From Apoda limacodes (Eukaryota > Arthropoda > Insecta > Lepidoptera > Limacodidae), in NCBI GenBank assembly GCA_946406115.1, contig OX291555.1:10682001-10746000 (forward strand): a stretch of DNA of 64,000 bases, read 5' to 3'. The position numbers were made by a program, and so were the translations under genes. The notes below the pieces were generated by a model. That model was not told where the DNA came from. It saw nothing but the letters and a program-made list of their open reading frames with translations, and did not search any database. Of this stretch, positions 55,401 to 64,000 are shown one piece after another (the first letter of the stretch is position 1; each line of letters opens with the position of its first letter).

Positions 55401-56300
55401 ATGACAACTGTGAAATCAATTATGTAAAATTTGTAGACATTCAACAGTTCCTTAAGAAATACATCAAAACACATGTAAAAGTTGGCCCTACAACACAAAA
55501 CTGTAGTCATTTGTTAGAATTTTCTGGATAGACCCTATAAGTGGCGCTAATTGTAATACAATATACTGAAGTGTCAGTGCACGGAGAGTGTTAATTTTGG
55601 TGTCTGCAACTAGCTCAGAAAACGGCTCCATAAGATAGATTATAGAGATTTTATTTTTTATTATAGAGATTCCCTTCCATACTCGTATTATTTATATTCT
55701 TATGGTAGTCGTGCTGTTCCGTGCGATTATAAATTATAAAAGCTTTAATTTTCTACGTTATCGTGATGCCGTGGACGTCCACGTTAAAATCGAAACGGTT
55801 AAAAAACTAAATATTTATTAACAATCATTTGTAATATCTTAAAAATTACATAATATTAAATCTAAACAGTTAATACCATAAAAATACTAAAAACCTATAA
55901 AGTTATATTCTATATTTTTAGTTGAGTGATAAATAATGTTTTTTTTTTTCTATTCATTCTCACTATGTATCAACATATCTACTACCCATATTATATATTA
56001 CCTAGGATCCCGAAAAGAAGTTAGCTTATATATCCAGAATTCCAGAGTGTATAAAACCCTGAGTGTATGCCTGCATGGTCATGAAATATCTTGCCCACTC
56101 ATGCAAATTTTAGACGCCAGCTTCACCTTGTCTTCCAAATGATCTCGAAACTGAACATCACTTTAATTATTAGTGTTGTATAATTCCATTCCAATGCTCT
56201 AGGAGATTGTAAGGGAAGTGTTATGGAATTGTGGGACCTCAGTGAATGAGTTTTTGCTAGCTGTGGACTTGTTTTTTCACAGGATTAAATTGAACCAAAT
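55401..56300. other. No gene seen
   Basis: Mostly AT-rich. No recognisable coding sequence or repeat. Confidence 0.4.
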
Positions 56301-56304
56301 TTTC

Positions 56305-57240
56305 CCGTCCTCAGTTAGAGATCTTGGACAGAGCGGCCTCGATTTTAGACACGAATTCTTCGAAGTTTTCTTCCAAAATGGAACGGGTGATGATTGCACA
56401 GGCTGTATAGTAAGCGTCTCCAGTACTGTCAGCTGCATAACAATGTAAGTTGTCGATGGTTAACATGTCATTGATATGCAGTAGAAACAGTGTTTGAGGC
56501 ACAAAACCTTGCGGTATACCAGTGTTAATGTCCATGCTATCAGAACAATTACTATAACTTAGGGCTCGTATACGTTTGTCACCCATTTGCACAAACTCTC
56601 AGGCAGTTCGTAAGATAAAAATTTCGACAGAACCGCGGTGTCAGACCCGATCGAATCCTAAGCTATTTCTAGGCTATATGCCAATGCCTTCTTAATGGCT
56701 AGTACCCATCGGTGTGTGAGATACACTAGAAAGGTCACCGGTCGAGCGACGGTGGCGAAAACTATATTGACGCTCGTCGACCAGGTCGTGTTTTTCTAGG
56801 TATCTAATAAGCTGTGTGCTGATTACACGCTCCTTCACCTTGAAGAGGTGAGAGGGAATATCTTCTTTATCAGGGACCTTATTGGGAACAGTTTCAAGAT
56901 ATTCGGGCTCTGGAATTCGAGAAATAAAAATTATGCAAGTACATTCATGGGTTTCGAGAGGTAAGTCAGACTTACTCGAATTCAAGAGTCTGAATTGAGA
57001 GAGGATTCGAGACTGTTCCTGATAAGGCGATAGCCTTTTTGGGTGCTGGGTACACATTCACAGCCTTTCATGGACATAGCCTAATAGTGTGGTAGGAAAG
57101 CGTACAGGGCACAACTCAGGGGCACACTGTTTAAGAACCGCTGCTCGTATGCCGTCTTACTCACTCGACTTAGGAATGTCTAGCAAAATCAACGCCCACC
57201 ATGTTATGGAAATTTCCGACATGGTCTACAAAATTTAGGT
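56305..57240 (-). pseudogene. LINE reverse transcriptase fragment interrupted by a MITE
   Basis: Read right to left: DGIRAAVLKQCAPELCPV (about 57150), YVHPAPKKG (about 57030; the PxPKKGD entry to the RT), then after the MITE LFKVKERVISTQLIRYLEKH and RQYSFRHRRSTGDL (about 56770). INTGIPQGFVPQTLFLLHIND follows (GVPQG block), then CYAADSTGDAYYT where the catalytic Y-ADD has become YAAD. The frame is broken in several places. The order and motifs fit an R1/I/jockey-group LINE common in Lepidoptera; the clade is not certain. Confidence 0.8.
56874..57027. mobile_element. Palindromic MITE family A, copy inserted in the LINE RT
   Basis: Left GGACCTTATTGGGAACAG and right CTGTTCCTGATAAGG flank the core 'gcaagtacattcatgggttt' and 'cgagaggtaagtcaga'. 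RT coding sequence is recognisable on both sides. Confidence 0.7.
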
Positions 57241-57855
57241 CAAAAATGCCCTCAATTTATAAGCCAGTGTTACTTACCTTGAGACACCATCTGTCTCCTA
57301 TTTAATTGTCTGCGCTAGGTCGTCGTATACCTGCTTTATGTTTGCGTTCGTTAAATCTCAGAAACGATAGCTCGTATGAAAAAAAGTATTAATACATTTT
57401 TCATAGATAATTTTATGATCTAAAATTTTATGATAGAACTTACCGTTTTGCTGAAAAAAAACCATTTTTTGACCTTTGACCTGGAGTTAATTTTTTTTCA
57501 GGTCCAGTACCTAAAAAAAAAATTCATCATCATCTCAGACATCGATGAGAACTTTTTAAATATTTTTTTTAACAATTCTACCAAATTTCAGCTTTTTGGG
57601 AATTTTTGTACTACTACCTCATTTAATATACATTGGCTGCCACCTATTTTATTTATTGTGTCAGAGAGCATTTATACTAAGTTTTGTGTAAATTTGACTG
57701 TCAGAATAATATTTAGAAATCCCATAAAAACTACCAATACTTAGATCTTCTTAGGGATCCAATTTGGAAAAAAACTAGTAACACAGTGTTGATAAGCATA
57801 TAGTCATACCAAGTTACAAGTAACCTGAGCATAAAATTATTTTATCTTATACAAA
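57241..57855. other. No gene seen
   Basis: AT-rich. The 104-codon ORF at 57430 is rich in F, I and N, has no domain and sits next to the tandem family below. Confidence 0.4.
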
Positions 57856-58545
57856 CTTTGTGACCCCTTTCTCCCCTTAGGCCTTGAATTTTGGAAAAAT
57901 GACAAAATATAATACGAACTTTGACACCCTTGTTTTGGAATGGCAAAATGAGTGGTTTTTATTTATTTTGAAGAGCATACATTGATATGTTTAAGTTTCT
58001 TGTAAATATTACTCTAAAAATTTAATTTACCAATACAAACTTGATCAGCACCTTTCTCACCCTATGGGTTAAATTGGAAAGACACCGACGTATGAGGTTT
58101 TTAATATTCGCAATCCCATACAAGTTTTTCCACCACTAAGACTCCTATTATCCGGTTCAGGGGTTGAATTTGAAAAACGCCAAAATATTTGTTTCATTAA
58201 ATGCGTTAAAAAACATTCATTCCCAGTTTTAAGAAAATTTGCTAATTACTCATCATTTCCCATAAAAATTGCCACGCTTTTTATCCCACTTAGGGGTTGA
58301 ATTTCGAAAAATGCAACACGTCATTTTTAAATCATAACCAAAAGTGTACCATACCAATTTTCATGTTTTTATTTACAAAAATAACCAGATTGCCATGTAA
58401 AGTTCCATCACATATAAACCATATCATTCTTCGTATTAAGTCAAAAGTTCGAATACCAATTTTTATAGGTTGAACTTCAAAACTTACCGATTTTCATACA
58501 AACTTCCAACCCCTATTTCACCCCCTTAGGAGTCGAATTGGTCCG
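57856..58545 (+). repeat. Degenerate tandem repeat, 'cttaggggttgaatttt' unit
   Basis: Related phrases recur at about 57874, 58058, 58155, 58288 and 58522: 'ccttaggccttgaattttgg', 'ccctatgggttaaattgg', 'tcaggggttgaatttgaaaa', 'cttaggggttgaatttcgaa' and 'ccttaggagtcgaattgg'. They are separated by 'catacaa...ttccac'-like stretches of about 100-230 bases. Confidence 0.65.
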
Positions 58546-58599
58546 GGCTGGGCGGTGATGAGTCAGTCGGGACATTGCCTTATATAAATATATTTAGCT

Positions 58600-58865
58600 T
58601 TCTCTAGCACCAAGTTCTTTTTGACGTGACAACGTCTTATAAATTGGTTTGCCGGGTGACACTTCAAGAAACTGCGTTACGCTCCGCTCACGTTATGCGC
58701 TCACAATGAGAGCGAGTGAGAGGCACGCGGCATGGTTAGCCCGCCTAAGAGCGAGAGAGACAGACATAAAAAGTGAAAGGCACAAGTTGTCACGTAAAAC
58801 TTTCGCCCGTATACCGACTTTACAGGCAACCAGTTTTTTTAAAGAAATTGCTCTCTGATAAAAAA
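58600..58865 (+). repeat. Arg-rich ORF-bearing repeat, unidentified
   Basis: 'gacgtgacaacgtcttataa' and 'attggtttgccgggtgacac' begin a stretch with an open frame (58649-58858; RSRYALTMRASERHAAWLAR, ending SFFKEIAL). I believe this sequence is a common lepidopteran repeat, from memory of its start, but I cannot name it. A chance or element-derived ORF is more likely than a gene. Confidence 0.4.
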
Positions 58866-59040
58866 CCTAGGCCCCACGACTGCGCCGGCGCGACGCACCG
58901 CCGCCGTGGTAATTTTCAGACCACACCGCCGCCGTGAAATTGGCCATCGGCGCTCATATCAACTTTCAAGTTAGCCGCGTCGATTTCGTTGGTAGCTTAG
59001 TGCGGGCCGCCGGCAAATCGTTGCTGCTCATGATTTGCCG
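58866..59040. other. Short GC-rich block
   Basis: 'actgcgccggcgcgacgcac', two 'ccgccgccgtg' phrases and 'gcgggccgccggcaaatcg' give a local GC peak in an AT-rich region. No coding frame or promoter motif seen. Confidence 0.5.
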
Positions 59041-60285
59041 TAATTGTGGATGAAAATTCAAAATCGTCTGCATACAATTCCATACTTAGGTCTTGTGCTT
59101 TATCATGAGGGCAAAAACGTGGCATGCCATCCGCGCCGGTCCTTTCGACGGTAAATTATAAAATATTCCAATCTATAGCTACGAGTATAGTATATAAATC
59201 TGTGGCTTCGTCATATCTGAAGGAACGTCTATTTGTCAAATGTAAGGATTCCGTAGTCAAACGGCAAAACAGGCTTAGGATTAGATATACGGTTAGATAG
59301 GATTGATGTTTTTGTTGACAAAATAGCTTTTTTTAAAAATGTGATGGGCCTAGTGGGTCTTTGAACCGTTATATTGTAAAATGTGCTGACTTGATTCCTA
59401 ATTACATTAAAAAAAGATTCATGACTATTAGAGATAGGTGGACAGACACACTGACAGACAGAAAGTCTGACGGCGGGTATTGGATTACTTAGTAATAGGC
59501 TCATGTGCAGCATCTTTTGGATATGGTAACCTAAAGAGCAACTTAAGAAGTGTTATAGATAGTTTTGATCACAGACGTAGATCTAAATCTACGTAGCCAA
59601 AAAAATGCCCTCCCAGCATTATCTAGATTTTTTATTTTCTGAACAGGAAATACATTTAATATATATATATATATATATATTATATATTTATACACTATTC
59701 CTACAAATAAATAATAGCAATAATTCATAGGAAATAAAATGCTAACAAAAATCAATCTGTCTTCTATGTTAGAATATTAAAAAAAAATTGTTTTAACGTA
59801 TTAATTTTATAAGATTTAACAACAATAACATTTATACTGCAAATAAACTATAGGTAAAGTCTTATTTATTAAAGTAATGTCCTTAAATAAATATCTACTA
59901 GTTTTAACTTACGTTTTTAGATTTAGAACAATAATAGAGAAAATGGAAGACATCTTTCCTCGGTGCTTTCGGCGATAATACTTCTTTTGTAGTATATTTT
60001 TGTTTCGCATTAGCCCACTTTTAAAACATTAAATCATAAAACATTAAATTATTTCTAAGTCGCACTAGGTTTTTTCCAGTCTTGTACTCTGCGAATAGGT
60101 CTTTATACCTACAGAACACCTTGTTTAGACATATTTTGGTGAAAAACCTACGGTAACGAGGTAACGGTTTACGCATGTATTCGGCGCCAAAATAACAGTA
60201 TAACTGGCAACGGCGAGTTAAGATAAACCGCTTTTCGGTTTAGAAATCGCGCGTTAGACGAAAAAATAAATACACGTGATATCTG
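59041..60285. other. No gene; (TA)n at 59659-59690
   Basis: AT-rich with a (TA)n microsatellite. ORFs at 59229 and 59543 have no support. Confidence 0.45.
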
Positions 60286-60293
60286 ATATGTTA

Positions 60294-60410
60294 CTACCCC
60301 CCCTCCCCCCTTGTGATATTTCGTGATTTTTGCTTAACACCCCCCCCCCCCCTCCCTTTCGAGCCTCACGTGGTTAATGGACGGCCCCTTTGTTAACAAA
60401 TACATGCCGC
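60294..60410 (+). repeat. C-tract repeat
   Basis: Two C-rich tracts, 'taccccccctcccccctt' and a run of 14 C residues, flank 'tgatatttcgtgatttttgc'. 'gagcctcacgtggttaatgg' follows. The arrangement looks like a known lepidopteran simple-repeat-bearing element, not assigned. Confidence 0.55.
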
Positions 60411-60993
60411 CACCGCGTAGGTATCAGCACAAAAAAATAACTTAGAAACAGGGTTTTCATAAGTATTAAAAAAAAAGATCTTTAGTATTTTATATTTGTG
60501 AATTACATGTTTTTGTGAATTTTGTGGTATTTTCCTAATATCAGCCGCCTTGGATGTAAAACAGCCTCAGGCGTACCAAATATCAGCCAAGCATTTTTTC
60601 GTGATTTTACACGCTTATGCTGTAGGATTTCATAGAAATATTTTTACCATACATTAATGTGATTCGTGATGGCAAAGAAAATTCATACTACTACTAGCTT
60701 TCATCCGCTACTTCGCCTACGTGTGATTCTTACGTGAAGCTCTGATTTAACAGAGTTAAGAAGTAGATAGTAGATTCTCATCCTAATAATTAGAAAAGGA
60801 ACTTTAATGGAAAACAAGCGGGATTTGAATTCGACATTTTTTAAACTATCGTACAGTTTTACAATATTATTTTCAACAAATAATCTAAAATGCTGCATAA
60901 AATTTGCCAAATCAACAGGAGGCTTTTCAGACGTTGATTTACAATTGTAAGCAAAACATTATTACAAAGATATGGAGATATGGAGTTAAATAA

Positions 60994-61345
60994 ATGTATG
61001 TTCGAAATGATGCCCACGGCTACTTTCTGCCATCGCACCGCTTGCCATCGGCAGGGAATACATTCTCACACTTTAGAACCTATATGGTCGCGTACAGTGC
61101 GGTTTCAGAGAAACTTCCTCCCGCGAACGCTAAGTTGTGGAATGAACTCCCTGTCAAGGTTTCTGCAAGGACTACAGTATGGAGTTCTTCAAGAAAGAAG
61201 TTATTAGATTTCTGAAGGGTCGGCAATGCGCAAGTGATACCCCTGGTGTTGCAAGCGTCCATAGGCTACGGTGACCGCTTACCATCAGGCGGACCGTAAG
61301 CTTGTTTGCCACCTAAGTGATATATAAAAAAAAAAAAAAAAAGCA
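60994..61345 (+). mobile_element. CR1/jockey-like LINE 3' end with poly(A)
   Basis: The + frame at 60994 reads the ORF end YFLPSHRLPSAGNTFSHFRT, VSEKLPPANAKLWNELPVKV and SSRKKLLDF before TGA, with 'WNELP' as often found at LINE ORF C-termini. The 3' UTR 'agggtcggcaatgcgcaagt' to 'cttgtttgccacctaagtga' and a 17-base A tail follow. This is the best copy of the tail family. Confidence 0.75.
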
Positions 61346-62872
61346 TTTTGTCAAAAACTGTACAAGCAACATGCATGTGCCAAAATGGAAATTTACGACA
61401 AAATGATGATTTTTTTTTCACTGAACTTTATAACTTATCGTCTGTTTTTATCTTTATTCGTTGGACATATACCGGTGGACAACGGTTATTAGAGTGGCTA
61501 CAGTGGAGACCTTTTGTTGGAAACTTTTTAAGAGACACTAAAAAAATACCTATACCTACCTTATGTATATAATTAAGCCGATCATTATTTGTTTAGCGCC
61601 ACCAACGAATACTTAAACTTTTAGAAACTTACCTCTACTCTAAGGTTGACTGGAAGAAATTGCTACTAGTGATAAGACTACCCTTTCTACGGTATTATTA
61701 ATGTCATTTGTTTATTATTCTGTATATTACCTATGTACTATAAAGTGATTTTATTCATTCATTTATTCATCATTAATTCATTAAATATAGATAATTAGTC
61801 GGTAGAAAATAATAATATAGTGTAGTCACTTTAGACCATAACCTTGGAACCCACAGAATTTGTATAAAATTAAAAAGAAATATTGAATTTTATATTTTAT
61901 TCTATATTAAAATGTTTACCCCTTTAAAAATTGCCGCTTTACTCCAAATATTTAATTTTTTAACCTCCAGTAGCGCAATTTAAACGCGAGATATTAATTA
62001 TAAAATAAATTAAAACGGTTCGTACCACGATAGGTTTTATTTTGATTCCGATATTTTTTTAATGCAGTTACAGAACCACTTTTCTTATTACTGCCAGCCA
62101 GACATTACTGGCTTATCTTTGGTTATTCGCACTCAGTGCGTAGCTGATCGTTGTGATTTGTGTGTGTGAGCTGTGAACGGTGTATTTTTTCGGTGTTGCC
62201 AGCACTCAGCACTTCACTGAAGAGGTAGAAAAAACATTACAACTTGGCAAAAAGTGTAAAAAAATAGAAGCGGCTCTGCGTTGTTGATTTCGTTCACATA
62301 GTAACATTTACAAAGAGAGTACGACACTAGCTTTGATATTTTTCAAAATGTCTTTTTCATGTAAGATTCTAAATAACTTTATGTTTATCTAAAGACACAT
62401 TATTTACTCCAAAAATATGAACTGCTGCTAATCAACTTTCGTTCATGCGCAATGACCTTATAAAGTAGATAGACTATGCACGTCATGCAATAAGTGCGTG
62501 TAGAGTTGATCCGAATTGATTTTACCGTATCGTCCATTGTTGTTTTCAATTTTAGGTCCGCTAATATTTACGAGCAGGACAAATTAATAGAATGAAGAGG
62601 TGGTTAAACGTTAATAGTTAAGACCTATGTTTTTAATGTAATGGGCATAATCGAGAATTACAGCATAATATATATACATTTTTACGAAAGGGATGGATTA
62701 AGAAGTCTAACACGTGGTTTAATTGTACCGATATTTTTGATGTAAGGATATAAAAAAAAATACTTTTTATAATTTTTACAACAAGGATGGATTAAAGTGA
62801 CCAATATGTGATTGTAAGCTTATATGTAAATTTTTTTGATGTTTAGGGTATGCATTTTGTATAAACAAATAT
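61346..62872. other. No gene; imperfect tandem pair near 62690
   Basis: AT-rich. 'gggatggattaagaagtcta' (62690) and 'aaggatggattaaagtgacc' (62783) begin two similar units of about 95 bases. 'ggttattcgcactcagtgcg' at 62131 resembles 'cggttattcgcacagtgtag' at 63433. Confidence 0.45.
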
Positions 62873-63252
62873 TGTTATGAGATGAATGAATGAATGAAAT
62901 GCGACAGGAATGAATAAAAAGCGATTAATAGTGAATGTTTAAGAAAGAAAAGAAACTAGGTGGTTAGTTGGTATTTGGATCGGTCAAGCTAGTTCATTCT
63001 TAGCTTACTCTGTGCGCGTACGCGCGCCATTCACTCATATAATCTTTGGTTGAAAGGTTGCGGCTGTTGTTTGTAGATCTAATTCTATATTTTATAGTTA
63101 TAGTGAACAAAGAAACACAATACAGACATTTACATACAAACTACATACAATCGTACTCAAAAAACGTTATTACAAAAACATCTGACGCCAAAAGGGGTAA
63201 GTTCTTGTAAATTTAACTTGTGACCCAAAATTTCTTAGCATTTTCGGCTACA
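62873..63252 (+). mobile_element. Candidate 5' LTR of an LTR retrotransposon
   Basis: A TG...CA segment (TGTTATGAGATGAATGAATG ... GGCTACA) of 380 bases, followed five bases later by TGGTAGGCAGACGTGGTC, which could be a primer-binding site since it starts with TGG. The second LTR would lie outside the window, so neither boundary nor target duplication can be checked. Confidence 0.35.
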
Positions 63253-63257
63253 AAAAC

Positions 63258-63275
63258 TGGTAGGCAGACGTGGTC
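63258..63275 (+). promoter_or_regulatory. Candidate tRNA primer-binding site
   Basis: TGGTAGGCAGACGTGGTC begins with TGG, the complement of a tRNA CCA end. The tRNA was not identified. Confidence 0.25.
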
Positions 63276-63703
63276 TTTCGGACCACCCTTTATAACGTAA
63301 TAAACGGTTTTGTTAGTTTGTTTTCGTTTTGGGTCATATGACGTCGGATTTACAGTGAATTACAATTTAAAATTAATGACGATGGGTCGCGTCGTTGATA
63401 GGCATAGTTAACCGGCCTTATCGCATTGTTCGTCGGTTATTCGCACAGTGTAGCTAATTACTCACTTTTTTGTTGTTGCGGTAAAAATAGATCGGAATAT
63501 AGGTTTTAAATATTGTTGTTTTATGAAGGATTGTAAGATAACGTATTTATTTGTGTAATTGTGTAGTCGGGGTTTTGTACATTGTAGTTAGGGTTTTGTT
63601 TTTTGGTTGAAATTCAATCAAATTGGTTGTTGTAACAAACTGTATATATAAACAGAGTCGTTTGTCTTTGGATTTTTTTTGTTTTAATTTAGTTATAAAA
63701 AAA

Positions 63704-64000
63704 ATGACGCCACCGGTCAAGGAGTGTTGTGGAGGAATGGTAAAACTGGAAGATATGATGTTTGCATTAAAGCAAAGAGCAACACAGTTTCCGACAAAAG
63801 TCATTGAGCTGGAACAGGCATACCAGGGTATCTTATCCTTAACAGAAGACGAAACTATCCTAAAGGCGGCAAATTCTGACTATGACTTTTGTATGTCAGT
63901 AGTGGACGAGGTTAACGAGGCTGTGCTGAAATTAGAGGCTACCCCGCAGCCGGCAAGTAGGAAGGAGATTTCGGAACAAAAATGCAACGAACGGTTGCCA
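63704..64000 (+). CDS. Gag-like ORF, N-terminal 99 codons, runs off the window
   Basis: ATG at 63704 opens a frame still open at 64000. It is acidic and helix-prone: KLEDMMFALKQRATQFPTKV, then EQAYQGILSLTEDE, SVVDEVNEAVLKLE and EQKCNERLP. In BEL/Pao Gag proteins a helical N-terminal domain precedes an 'RLPKL.LP.F.G' motif, and this fragment stops exactly at such an ERLP. Codon use is less AT-rich than the surroundings. A leader of about 430 bases separates it from the candidate primer site. Family assignment is inference. Confidence 0.5.
   Translation, partial: MTPPVKECCGGMVKLEDMMFALKQRATQFPTKVIELEQAYQGILSLTEDETILKAANSDYDFCMSVVDEVNEAVLKLEATPQPASRKEISEQKCNERLP

Overview
The window looks like intronic and intergenic DNA from a moth or butterfly (Lepidoptera). 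The base composition is AT-rich and gene density is very low. The dispersed repeats are of kinds typical of lepidopteran genomes: Helitron-like elements with TC...CTAG ends, short 'agggttccgtacc' repeats, jockey/CR1/RTE-type LINE fragments and many palindromic MITEs. The species cannot be named from the sequence. All gene structures and repeat boundaries below were read by eye.

The one well-supported gene is a CD36/scavenger receptor class B (SCRB) gene on the + strand. Eleven coding exons were found between 26845 and 50621. All exon phases match, splice sites are GT-AG, and the joined reading frame gives 581 residues up to a TGA stop. Only the first coding exon, with the start codon, is not securely placed; a weak candidate lies at 22958-22988. 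The protein has an N-terminal membrane anchor, a glycosylated ectodomain with six cysteines, a second membrane segment and an unusually long cytosolic tail of about 123 residues. The tail carries an acidic dileucine motif and a tyrosine motif. Introns reach 7 kb and are packed with mobile-element debris.

Upstream (1-26.8 kb) there is a possible small two-exon secreted-peptide gene (1060-1621, speculative), a 5'-truncated jockey-like LINE (about 2080-3225), an orphan ORF (3216-3674), a foldback element whose arms contain tRNA-like T-arm sequence (3820-4004), several Helitron-like copies, a minisatellite with (TA)n, and a TIR element (22215-22542).

The introns contain a candidate TTAA-flanked TIR element (30494-30966), MITEs, a LINE endonuclease fragment (about 33440-33550), a GC-rich repeat (36445-36960), a 70-71 bp minisatellite (37604-37830), a 341 bp TIR element (42739-43080) and a hAT remnant with a recognisable C-terminal dimerisation region (44817-45425).

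Downstream (50.6-64 kb) there is the 3' UTR, a repeat inverted relative to one in intron 8, a tandem array invaded by a mariner-like MITE, a decayed LINE reverse transcriptase split by another MITE, a degraded tandem family at 57.8-58.5 kb, a LINE 3' end with poly(A), and at the right edge the beginning of what may be an LTR retrotransposon (candidate LTR, primer-binding site and a gag-like ORF running off the window). I found no cellular rRNA, tRNA or CRISPR feature.
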